A stretch of DNA of 64,000 bases from Agromyces soli (GTDB lineage Bacteria; Actinomycetota; Actinomycetes; Actinomycetales; Microbacteriaceae): the NCBI RefSeq assembly GCF_022811605.1, contig NZ_CP094533.1:558001-622000 (forward strand). The letters are read 5' to 3'. The position numbers and the translations under genes are program-made. Shown in pieces: positions 17,090-24,713 of the stretch. The notes under the pieces were generated by a model. It did no database searches. It was given only the letters and a program-made list of their open reading frames with translations, and was not told the origin of the DNA. The first letter of the stretch is position 1; the number at the start of each line of letters is the position of its first letter.

Positions 17090-17125
17090 TGCATCCTCCG
17101 GGCGCGGCTTCCGCTCGCGCCATCC

Positions 17126-17160
17126 TGGTTATATTGTTATGTTCACAATACCCATAACCA
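17126..17160. promoter_or_regulatory. Divergent promoter with palindromic operator
   Basis: TGGTTAT (17126-17132) and ATAACCA (17154-17160) form an inverted repeat enclosing ATTGT/ACAAT (17133-17137 / 17145-17149). The minus strand reads GGTATTG-N4-CATAAC (17152 to 17136), matching the motif at 15146-15162. The whole block is strikingly AT-rich and lies between the kinase-like gene and the nucleoside hydrolase gene. Confidence 0.6.
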
Positions 17161-17235
17161 CCGTAGCCGGTTCGACCAGCGAAGGCCACCGCCGTCTCGC
17201 CCGTCGATGGAGCCGGCGCCGGAGAGGAGCATTCG

Positions 17236-18183
17236 ATGAAGAAGGTCCTGATCGACACGGACCCCGGCATGGACGACGCGCTCGCCATCGCTCTCGCGTT
17301 CAAGCACGAGGCGCTCGACGTCGTCGCCCTCACCGCGGTCACCGGCAACCTGCCTTCGGACCGCACCGCGGACAACGCCCTCCGGGTGCTCGACCTGCTC
17401 GGCGCCCCCGAACTCCCCGTCGCCCAGGGCCCGCTCGTGCCCTCCGCCGGCGACTACCCCGCCGACCCCTTCTCGCACGGCAGCGACGGCCTCGCCGAAT
17501 CGCACCTCCCCGCCTCGGCACGCCGGCTCGACCCCCGCTCCGCGGCCCGGCTCATCGTCGACACCGCGGCGGCGCACCCCGGCGAGCTCACCATCTGCGC
17601 GCTCGGCCCGCTGACGAACCTCGCCGCGGCGCTCGAGCTCGACCCCGAGCTGCCGGCCAAGATCGCCCGGCTCGTCATCATCGGCGGCTCCTTCGGCGAG
17701 ACCCCGTACGCGTGGACGCAGGCGACCGGCGACAACCCGGTCAGCGAATGGAACGTCTTCGTCGACCCCGAGGCGGCGAGCGCCGTCTTCCGCGCCGGCT
17801 TCGAACTCGTCGCGATCGGGCTCGACGTCGCCACCCACCCCGAGATCAACTTCCGTCCGGGCGACCTCGACCGCCTGCGCGCCAGCGACCGGCCCGAGGC
17901 CGAGCTCGCCGTTCGCGTCGTCGACTTCGTGAACGGCCGCGGCTACCAGTCGTACTGCTCGCTCATCGACAGCGCGGCCGTCGCGACCGTCATCGCCCCC
18001 TCGCTCGCGACCGTCGTCCAGCTGCGCTGCGACGTCGCCACCGAGGGCCGGCTCACCCGCGGGATGACGGTGGTCGACCGGCGGGCGCACCACCAGTGGA
18101 CGGCGCTCCCGCTCATCACGGTCGCGAGCGACTTCGACTACGCGCGCTTCCTCGACCTGGTCACCGATACCCTGGTCGCCTGA
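17236..18183 (+). CDS. Nucleoside hydrolase (IUNH family)
   Basis: A 315-residue nucleoside hydrolase, cleaving a ribonucleoside N-glycosidic bond to free base and ribose. The calcium-binding N-terminal signature DTDPGMDDALAIAL is intact, followed by the LGPLTNLAAAL and SEWNVFVDPEAA segments. The C-terminal calcium aspartate is present in LIDSAAVA, but the histidine that normally precedes it (HD in IUNH family members) is isoleucine, so leaving-group activation differs from protozoal enzymes. GGAGAGGAGC precedes the ATG. Its stop shares the A with the start of the adenine deaminase gene (TGATG), tightly coupling base release with deamination. Confidence 0.85.
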   Translation: MKKVLIDTDPGMDDALAIALAFKHEALDVVALTAVTGNLPSDRTADNALRVLDLLGAPELPVAQGPLVPSAGDYPADPFSHGSDGLAESHLPASARRLDPRSAARLIVDTAAAHPGELTICALGPLTNLAAALELDPELPAKIARLVIIGGSFGETPYAWTQATGDNPVSEWNVFVDPEAASAVFRAGFELVAIGLDVATHPEINFRPGDLDRLRASDRPEAELAVRVVDFVNGRGYQSYCSLIDSAAVATVIAPSLATVVQLRCDVATEGRLTRGMTVVDRRAHHQWTALPLITVASDFDYARFLDLVTDTLVA

Positions 18184-19172
18184 TGACCTCCGGACTCCCT
18201 TTCTGCGAGCTGCACCTGCACATCGAGGGCACGCTCGAGCCCGAGACGATCTTCGCCCTCGCCGCCGAGCAGGGCCGCACCCTCCGGGACGCGGGGCCGG
18301 AGGAGCTCGCCGCCCGCTACGACTTCGCGGACCTGCCGGACTTCCTCGAGCTCTACTACGAGAACATGGGCGTGCTTCGCAGCGAGCGCGACTTCGAGGT
18401 CCTCGCCGAGGCGTACTTCGCCAGAGCCCACCGCGCGGGCGTCGCGCACGTCGAGCTCTTCGTCGACCCGCAGGCGCACACCGAGCGCGGCGTCGCCGAG
18501 CGCACCGTGCTCGCCGGGCTGCAGCGCGCGATCGAGGCGGCCGGCGACCGCCACGGGATCTCCGCCGGGATCATCGCCTGCGTGCTGCGCGACCGCCCGG
18601 TCGACGACGCCGAGCGCATGCTCGACGCCGTGCTCGACGCCGCCGCCGAGACCGGCGCGCCGCTGCTCGGGATCGGGCTCGACTCGGCCGAGCTCGGCTT
18701 CCCGCCGCACCGCTTCGCCGGCGTCTTCGACCGCGCCGCCGAGGCCGGCCTGCACCGCGTCGCGCACGCCGGCGAGGAGGGCCCGGCCGACTACGTGCGG
18801 CAGGCGCTCGACGTGCTCGGCGCGGAGCGCATCGACCACGGCATCCGCGTGCTCGACGACGCCGAGCTCGTCGCGCGACTCGTCCGCGAGCGCATCTCGC
18901 TCACCGTCTGCCCGCTCTCGAACGTGCGGCTGCGCGTCGTCGACCGGATCGAGGAGCTGCCGTTCCGGGCGCTCCTCGACGCCGGCCTCCTCGTGACCGT
19001 GAACTCCGACGACCCGGCGTACTTCGGCGGCTACCTCGACGACAACGTCGCGGCCGTGCGTGGAGCGTTCGGGCTCGGCGAGGACGACCTCGCTCGACTC
19101 GCACGGAACTCCGTCGAGGCGTCCTTCGCCCCCGAGGCCCGCAAGCGCGAGCTCCTCGACCGTCTCCCCTGA
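18183..19172 (+). CDS. Adenosine/adenine deaminase family protein, probably adenine deaminase
   Basis: A 329-residue metal-dependent deaminase of the adenosine-deaminase superfamily. Zinc-site motifs are HLHIEGTLEPE (residues about 11-21), HAGEE (about 198), and VNSDDPAYFGG. The HxHxEGTLEPE form is characteristic of adenine deaminases (compare the Pseudomonas PA0148 type) rather than HLDG-type adenosine deaminases. That fits its position, overlapping a nucleoside hydrolase that would release adenine, giving hypoxanthine and ammonia. The base specificity is inferred from the motif and context. Confidence 0.8.
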   Translation: MTSGLPFCELHLHIEGTLEPETIFALAAEQGRTLRDAGPEELAARYDFADLPDFLELYYENMGVLRSERDFEVLAEAYFARAHRAGVAHVELFVDPQAHTERGVAERTVLAGLQRAIEAAGDRHGISAGIIACVLRDRPVDDAERMLDAVLDAAAETGAPLLGIGLDSAELGFPPHRFAGVFDRAAEAGLHRVAHAGEEGPADYVRQALDVLGAERIDHGIRVLDDAELVARLVRERISLTVCPLSNVRLRVVDRIEELPFRALLDAGLLVTVNSDDPAYFGGYLDDNVAAVRGAFGLGEDDLARLARNSVEASFAPEARKRELLDRLP

Positions 19173-19176
19173 GCGC

Positions 19177-20079
19177 TCAGCCCCGCGGCGCCGCGGCCGC
19201 CGCGCCCGCGACCGTCGCGGCGAGCGGGGTCGCGCGGCCGCGGATGAAGATCAGCAACAGGAGCGCCCCCACGATCAGCAGGATCGTCGCCGGGCCGGCG
19301 AGCGCGAGCAGCGGGCTCTCGGCGGCCGCGCCGCCGGTCTTGTCGACGCCGCCCGTCGCGAGGAAGGTGGTCGGATCGGTGAGGCCGTGCAGCACCATCG
19401 CCCAGACGATGCTGCCCGTCACGCGCATGACGAGGTACATCAGGATGCCGAAGGCGAAGGTGTACAGGAGTGTGAAGCCGACCGTCGTGATCGCCTGCCC
19501 GGTGAGCGCGTTGACCGAGTGCATGAGCGCGAAGAACAGCGCCGACACCGCGGCGACGGCCCACTCGCCGTGCCCCGCCTTGCGCATGAGCGTCACGACG
19601 AGGCCGCGCGTCACGAGCTCCTCGGAGAGGCCGATGAAGAGCCCGGCGACGAAGGTCATCACGATGACGCCCCCGGTGTACGCGCCGTAGTCGATGCCGA
19701 ACAGCCGCAGCGCGATCGGGATGAGCACGAGCACCGGCGCGAACCACATCCACCAGCGGCCGCGCACGGGCTGACGGCCGAACAGCGGCCGCGGCAGCCA
19801 GCCGAGCGACCAGGCGAACGCGAGCAGCACGATCGAGCCGAGGATGACCGGCAGGGCGAGCCCGGCGAACACGCTGCCCGGCGTCGCGAACATGTTCTCG
19901 TCCATCATCGGCCGGGTGAGCGGCAGCAGCAGGATCGGCAGCAGCTGGTAGACGCCGAGGTAGACCACGACGACGATGAGGGCCTTCCACCAGCCGCCCC
20001 GGTTCCAGAAGGCGCGCCAGCCGCGCTCGGGGGCGGCGGGCGCTGCTGCGGAATCTCGGGCGAGCGGGGCGTCGGTCAC
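19177..20079 (-). CDS. CPBP-family intramembrane metalloprotease (Abi)
   Basis: A 300-residue protein with about eight membrane helices. The CPBP active-site motifs are LSEELVTRG (EExxxR), FALMHSVN (FxxxH) and HGLTD. Bacterial members process prenylated peptides or serve as bacteriocin-immunity proteins; the substrate is unknown. I chose the GTG at 20079, which has GAGAGGA 7 nt upstream, over the TTG at 20097. It converges on the adenine deaminase gene with only 4 bp between stops. Confidence 0.85.
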   Translation of the reverse strand: MTDAPLARDSAAAPAAPERGWRAFWNRGGWWKALIVVVVYLGVYQLLPILLLPLTRPMMDENMFATPGSVFAGLALPVILGSIVLLAFAWSLGWLPRPLFGRQPVRGRWWMWFAPVLVLIPIALRLFGIDYGAYTGGVIVMTFVAGLFIGLSEELVTRGLVVTLMRKAGHGEWAVAAVSALFFALMHSVNALTGQAITTVGFTLLYTFAFGILMYLVMRVTGSIVWAMVLHGLTDPTTFLATGGVDKTGGAAAESPLLALAGPATILLIVGALLLLIFIRGRATPLAATVAGAAAAAPRG

Positions 20080-20239
20080 GGCGCGTCCTCTCGGCAAGTC
20101 CCCGAGCGTCTCGCGCCGGCAGCGCGACGGGTCGAGGTCAATTCAGAAGCTAGCGGAGCGGATGGCGGGCGCGGAAGCGCGGCGCGCGGATCCCGGCACG
20201 GGGATGGCGCATGTCGGCGGGCCCCGCTACCGTCGCGCT

Positions 20240-21592
20240 ATGACCTCGACGGCACTCACCGCCCTCGCCGCACGCTTCGGCGAGCGGCTCGTCCTCCCCG
20301 GCGACCCCGCGTACGACGAGGCGCGTGCGCCGTGGAACCGGGCGGTCGACCAGCGCCCCGCCGCCGTGGCGAACCCGCGCGACGTCGACGAGCTCCGCGC
20401 CCTCCTCGACGCGGCGCGCGCCGACCGCCTCCAGCTTGCCGTGCAGCCCGGCGGGCACGGCGCCTCCGGCTCGCTCGAGGGGGCCGTGCTCGTGCGCACC
20501 GCGCACTTCGACACCGTCGAGGTCGACGCCGAGCGCCGGGTCGCCCGGGTTGGTGCCGGCGTCGGCTGGGGTCGTCTGCTCGAGGCGCTCGCCGGTACCG
20601 GGCTCGTCGCCCTCTCGGGGTCCAACCGCGTCGTGCACACCGTGCCGTTCCTCCTCGCGGGCGGGCACTCCTGGTTCAGCCGCGAGCACGGGCAGGGCTC
20701 CGCCTCGCTCGTCGCCGTCGAACTGCTGACCGCCGACGGCGAGCACCGCTGGGTGCGCGACGCCGACGACCCCGAGCTGCTCTGGGCGTTGCGCGGCGCA
20801 GGTGGCGCATTCGGCGTGGTCACCGCGGTCGAGCTCGAGTTGTACCCCGCGCGGGAGCTCGTCGGCGGCCGGCTCGCCTTCGACGGAGCCGACCTCGCGC
20901 GGGTGCTGCAGGCGGCGCTCGCCGCACAGGCCGCTGCCCCGCGCGAGGTCGCACTGCACGCCGGAGCGATGCGGCTGCCCGACGTCGAGGCGGTGCCCGC
21001 CGAGTTGCGCGGCCGCACGATCGTCACGGTGCAGGCCGTCTCGACCAACGGCGCGGACGTGCTCGAGTCGGTGCTCGCCCCGGTGCGGGCCGCCGGGGCC
21101 GTGCAGCTCGACACGATCGCCCCGATCGGCATCGAGCAGCTCGCGATCGTGGCCGACGAGCCGACCGAGCCCAGCGCGGGCTACGGCTGGGGCCGCTTCG
21201 CCGACCTCGACGACGCCGGTCTCGACGCGCTCCTCGAGACCTGGCAGTCGCCGGCGGCGCAGGCGATCATGATGATCGAGTTCCGCGGGCTCGGCGGGGC
21301 CCTCGCCGAGGCGCCCGAGCGCCCGGCGATCGCCGGCGCCGTGCCGCACTCGCACGTCGTGAGCGCCCGCGCGGTCGCGGTGCCGGGCATCGAGCCCGCG
21401 GTGCAGGCGGGGTTCGCCGCGATCGCCGCGGCGCTCGGCGATCGGGTCACCGAGCGCACCTTCGCGACGTTCCTCGAGGGCGAGCCGAGCTACCTCGGCG
21501 CCTACGATCTGGCCGACGTCGAACGCGCCGACGCGGTGCGCCGCCGCCTCGACCCCGAGGGCCGCTTCCGCGGCAACCGCGTCTTCGCCTGA
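20240..21592 (+). CDS. FAD-binding oxidoreductase (PCMH/BBE type)
   Basis: A 450-residue flavoenzyme. The PCMH-type FAD domain spans residues about 20-210 (VANPRDVDELRALL, LAVQPGGHGASGSLEGAVLVRT, GAGVGWGRLLEAL) with LRGAGGAFGVVTAVELELYP at its end, and the short C-terminal element GRFRGNRVFA fits berberine-bridge-type oxidases. The histidine in GGHGASG could hold FAD; the cysteine of bicovalent BBE enzymes is not at the usual place (VPFLLAGGHSWF). The ATG at 20240 is chosen because the upstream frame is non-coding in character. It is monocistronic, divergent from the CPBP gene. Confidence 0.85.
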   Translation: MTSTALTALAARFGERLVLPGDPAYDEARAPWNRAVDQRPAAVANPRDVDELRALLDAARADRLQLAVQPGGHGASGSLEGAVLVRTAHFDTVEVDAERRVARVGAGVGWGRLLEALAGTGLVALSGSNRVVHTVPFLLAGGHSWFSREHGQGSASLVAVELLTADGEHRWVRDADDPELLWALRGAGGAFGVVTAVELELYPARELVGGRLAFDGADLARVLQAALAAQAAAPREVALHAGAMRLPDVEAVPAELRGRTIVTVQAVSTNGADVLESVLAPVRAAGAVQLDTIAPIGIEQLAIVADEPTEPSAGYGWGRFADLDDAGLDALLETWQSPAAQAIMMIEFRGLGGALAEAPERPAIAGAVPHSHVVSARAVAVPGIEPAVQAGFAAIAAALGDRVTERTFATFLEGEPSYLGAYDLADVERADAVRRRLDPEGRFRGNRVFA

Positions 21593-21630
21593 GTCGGCCG
21601 CCCGCGGGCCCGGCCTCTGCGGCAAGCCGG

Positions 21631-21672
21631 CAGTATCTGCGGGTGCGCGGGGCCCCCGACCCGCAAATACTG
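21631..21672. repeat. Structured repeat, family 2 copy A
   Basis: The arms CAGTATCTGCGGGT (21631-21644) and 21659-21672 pair with one mismatch around a G/C-rich loop. The element is flanked by a degenerate GGCAAG outer arm. The TGCGGGTGCGCG block is shared with copies B and C. Confidence 0.75.
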
Positions 21673-21770
21673 ACGTCGCGCCATCCGGCCCACCCGGCTC
21701 GGGAACCCGGGCGGGCCGGCCCGGCCGGCCCGCGCCATCCCCGGCCCCGCACCGGAACCACCCAACCCCC

Positions 21771-21832
21771 GGCAAGACGTCACTTTGTGCGGGTGCGCGA
21801 GCTCGCGCACCCACGGAAAGTGACGTCTTGCC
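21771..21832. repeat. Structured repeat, family 2 copy B
   Basis: A 62-bp near-perfect palindrome. The outer 16-bp arms begin GGCAAGACGTCACTTT (21771-21786) and close at 21817-21832, and the inner 22-bp palindrome is centred on GAGCTC. It sits 41 bp from the end of the arylsulfatase gene and may also terminate transcription from both sides. Confidence 0.85.
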
Positions 21833-21872
21833 GGAGCGAGGGGCCGGTCCGGGCCGGGCCGGGCCGGGCGGC

Positions 21873-24209
21873 TCAGCGATACGCGATGTGCACGGCGTCG
21901 ATCGTGCCGTCGAGGGCGAACGGCATCCGCTCGGCGTAGGCCCGCGACACCGCGCCGCCGTACGCGCGCCCGATGTCGAGACAGTCGTTCGCCGAGAACA
22001 GCAGCGGCGCGCTCACGGGCACGGTGCCGCTCGCCGCCTCCGCACCGTCGACCCGCAGCACGATCGAGAGCGGCCCGCCCGGTCGCCGCTCGACGTACGC
22101 CGTCTCGATCTCGATCGTCGTCTCGCCCGCGGGGAGCGGCGCGTCCGCCGCGATGATCGTCCGCTGCACGAGGAACAGGTTGTACTCGTAGTGCAGCACG
22201 CCGTCGAGCAGGTACGCGGTGAGGCCGCCGCCGGCCCCGCCGAGCTTGTAGAGCACCCCGTTCGCACCCTCGGGCAGCGTGGCCCGGATGGTGACGAGGT
22301 TCGGCGTGTTCCCGAGCGCGGGCGCGCAGAACTCGGGGATCCGCACCGTGTCGCCCGAGAGCTCCCACTCCGTGTAGGCCGGTCCGAGCCGGTACTCGGG
22401 GTGGTAGACGGGCACCCAGAGTCCGCCGCCGACGGGCAGCACCTCGTTGCGCGCCGCCTCGATCGCGAAGAGCTCCTTCAGCTGCGCGAGCTTCTCGGGG
22501 TGCTCGGCGGCGAGGTCGCGCGCCTGGCTCCAGTCCTCGTCGAGGTGGTAGAGCTCCCACGGGTCGGCGTCGGGGGTCCAGGTCGCGATGCCGGGAGGGG
22601 CGCCGGGCACCCAGGGCAGCCGCGGCCCGGTCGCCGAGGCGAGCCAGCCGTCGGCGTAGATCGACCGGCTCCCCATGATCTCGAAGTACTGCACCCGGTG
22701 CCGCCCCTCGGCCGCGGCGTCGTCGATCGCGTAGGCGAAGCTCGTGCCGTCGATGGGGATCTGCGGGATGCCGTTCACCGTCTCCGGCGGCTGGATGCCG
22801 ATGATCTCGTAGATCGTCGGCACGAGGTCGATGACGTGGTGGAACTGCGTGCGCGGCGAGGCATCCGCCGCGATCCGGCCCGGCCACTGCATGAACATGG
22901 GGTTCCGGGTGCCGCCCAGGTGCGAGGCCATGAGCTTCATGCCCTGGTAGGGCGTCGAGCCCGCCCACGCCCACGCCGCGTGGTACTGGTTGTCGGTCGC
23001 CGGGGTGCCGAGCGCGTCGAGGCCGCCGAGTTCCTCGAGCGCGGCGAGGTGCTGGTCGATGGTCGTCGGGATCATGTTCTGCGCGAGCAGCTCGCTGATC
23101 GTGCCGTTCTGCCCCTCCCCCGAGGAGCCGTTGTCGCCCCAGATGTAGACGATGATCGTGTCGTCGAGGTAGCCGAGCCGTTCGAGCTCGTCGATGAGCC
23201 GGCCGGCCTGCACGTCGGCGTGCTCGCCGAAGCCGGCGGCGACCTCCATCAGCCGGCGCTGGAAGGGCTTCTGGTGCTCGGGGATCTCGTCCCAGCCCTG
23301 CAGGCTGTCGGGCCGCGGGGTGAGCTCGGCGTCGTCGGGGATCCAGCCCGCCGCCTTCGCCCCGGCGAAGGCCTCCTCGCGGTAGGCGTCCCAGCCGTCG
23401 TCGAAGACGCCGGCGTACTTGTCGGCCCACTCCTTCATGACGTGGTGCGGTCCGTGGATCGCGCCGGTCGCCCAGTAGAGGTAGAACGGCTGGTCGGGCG
23501 CGTTGGCCTTGTGGTCGCGCAGCCAGCGCATCGCGTCGTCGGCGAGGTCCTCGCTCAGGTGGTAGCCGTCCTCGGGCGAGCGCGGCGGCAGCACGGTCGT
23601 CGTGTTCCGCACCAGGTTGGGTTCGTACTGGGATGCCTCGCCGGCGAGGAAGCCGTAGAAGTACTCGAAACCGTAGCCGGTGGGCCAGCGGTCGAAGGGG
23701 CCGGCCGCCGTCGTCTCCTCGGCGGGCGTGTTGTGCCACTTGCCCCACGCCGCGGTCGAGTAGCCGTACTGACGCAGCACCTCGGCCATCGTCGCGCTCG
23801 ACTTCGGGATGTGCCCCGAGTAGCCGTCCCAGTCGTTCGCGAGCTCGGCGATCTGGCCGTTGCCGACGCGGTGGTGGTTGCGTCCCGTCAGCAGGGACGC
23901 GCGAGTGGGCGAGCACATCGCGGTGGTGTGGAAGCGGTTGAAGCCGATGCCTCCCTCCCGGATGCGGGCGAGCGTCGGCGTCTCGACGAGGCCGCCGAGC
24001 GGCTTCGGCAGGGCCGGGCCGGCATCGTCGATGAGGATGACGAGCACGTTCGGCGCGTCGGCCGGGAGATGCCGCACGGGCGGTCTCGGCGAGTAGGTGG
24101 ACTCCTGCAGTGTGCGCCCGGCGGCGCTGCCGGAGGATTTCGGCGGGAATGGCAGGGTGCGTGCCGTCGGCAGCGCCTCCCCGATGACCGATGTGCGCCT
24201 GCCCGACAT
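21873..24209 (-). CDS. Large arylsulfatase (formylglycine type I)
   Basis: A 778-residue sulfatase. Metal-binding Asp-Asp lies in VILIDDAG (residues 57-64). The formylglycine signature is Cys99-S-P-T-R followed by ASLLTGR, requiring a maturation enzyme not encoded here. GKWHNTP and WGDNGSSGEG are further family motifs. The last ~200 residues are a beta-rich, concanavalin-like extension seen in the long (about 780 aa) Arylsulfatase-A/AtsA group. No signal peptide is apparent; family relatives of this size are often cytoplasmic. I chose the ATG at 24209 (GAGG 6 nt upstream) over 24263. It is a single gene flanked by structured repeats on both sides. Confidence 0.85.
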   Translation of the reverse strand: MSGRRTSVIGEALPTARTLPFPPKSSGSAAGRTLQESTYSPRPPVRHLPADAPNVLVILIDDAGPALPKPLGGLVETPTLARIREGGIGFNRFHTTAMCSPTRASLLTGRNHHRVGNGQIAELANDWDGYSGHIPKSSATMAEVLRQYGYSTAAWGKWHNTPAEETTAAGPFDRWPTGYGFEYFYGFLAGEASQYEPNLVRNTTTVLPPRSPEDGYHLSEDLADDAMRWLRDHKANAPDQPFYLYWATGAIHGPHHVMKEWADKYAGVFDDGWDAYREEAFAGAKAAGWIPDDAELTPRPDSLQGWDEIPEHQKPFQRRLMEVAAGFGEHADVQAGRLIDELERLGYLDDTIIVYIWGDNGSSGEGQNGTISELLAQNMIPTTIDQHLAALEELGGLDALGTPATDNQYHAAWAWAGSTPYQGMKLMASHLGGTRNPMFMQWPGRIAADASPRTQFHHVIDLVPTIYEIIGIQPPETVNGIPQIPIDGTSFAYAIDDAAAEGRHRVQYFEIMGSRSIYADGWLASATGPRLPWVPGAPPGIATWTPDADPWELYHLDEDWSQARDLAAEHPEKLAQLKELFAIEAARNEVLPVGGGLWVPVYHPEYRLGPAYTEWELSGDTVRIPEFCAPALGNTPNLVTIRATLPEGANGVLYKLGGAGGGLTAYLLDGVLHYEYNLFLVQRTIIAADAPLPAGETTIEIETAYVERRPGGPLSIVLRVDGAEAASGTVPVSAPLLFSANDCLDIGRAYGGAVSRAYAERMPFALDGTIDAVHIAYR

Positions 24210-24344
24210 GTCGACCTCGACTCTGCGGTGCCGCGCCGTTGCGGCAGACGGAGCCGACCGCATCCCCCCGGATCCGGCGGCGCCTTCGCCGCCGTCGCCT
24301 CGCCCGCTCGCAGCCTAGGGCGAATCGCGAGCCGAACTCAAGGT

Positions 24345-24431
24345 CCGCCCGCCGCCCCGCCCCGCCTTCTCCCACGCCCTCTCCCACGCCGCCGCCCCGG
24401 CCCTGCCCTGCCCTCCTCTGCCCGCCGCCCA
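24345..24431. other. C-rich tract upstream of the arylsulfatase
   Basis: The plus strand here is almost purely C/G with runs such as CCGCCCCGCCCCGCC. It lies between the arylsulfatase start and repeat copy C; I see no gene. The minus strand could form G-quadruplexes. Confidence 0.5.
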
Positions 24432-24433
24432 AG

Positions 24434-24495
24434 GGCAAGACGGCAGCATTTGCGGGTGCGCGGCCCTCCCAACCCGCAAATACTGCCGTCTTGCC
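24434..24495. repeat. Structured repeat, family 2 copy C
   Basis: A 62-bp inverted repeat: GGCAAGACGGCAG (24434-24446) closes at 24483-24495, and ATTTGCGGGT (24448-24457) pairs with ACCCGCAAAT (24472-24481). It has the same outer arms and the same TGCGGGTGCGCG block as copies A and B, but a different middle stem. Confidence 0.85.
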
Positions 24496-24553
24496 ATCCG
24501 GTCGGCCCGCCCCCGGCCCGCCCCGGCACCCCTTCGGCTCCCACCTCGCCGAC

Positions 24554-24614
24554 GGGGTCGCTTTCCGTCAGGAGCACCGCGCCAGCACGAAGCGGGTGTC
24601 GGGAAAGTGACCCC
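24554..24614. repeat. Imperfect hairpin
   Basis: GGGGTCGCTTTCCG (24554-24567) pairs imperfectly with CGGGAAAGTGACCCC (24600-24614). It may be a decayed relative of the neighbouring structured repeats, since AAGTGAC also occurs in copy B. Confidence 0.5.
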
Positions 24615-24617
24615 TCG

Positions 24618-24707
24618 GGCGGGGACGGCGGGGCGGGAAAGGGGGGCAGGAAGGGGCGGGCGGGAAAGAGAGGGCGGGGTGGTGGGGCGGGCGGGGTGGG
24701 GCGGGGC
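24618..24707. other. G-rich tract downstream of the MFS gene
   Basis: About 90 bp almost devoid of C and T on the plus strand, with many runs of three to six G. It lies just after the stop codon of the MFS gene, so the minus-strand transcript would be C-rich there. Potential G-quadruplex DNA; no gene is seen in it. Confidence 0.6.
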
Positions 24708-24713
24708 CGCGGC

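Noticed and set aside
19177-20079. Phage-defence (abortive infection) call from the CPBP/Abi family name
   Set aside because: CPBP proteins are mostly housekeeping intramembrane proteases, and no other defence gene lies nearby.
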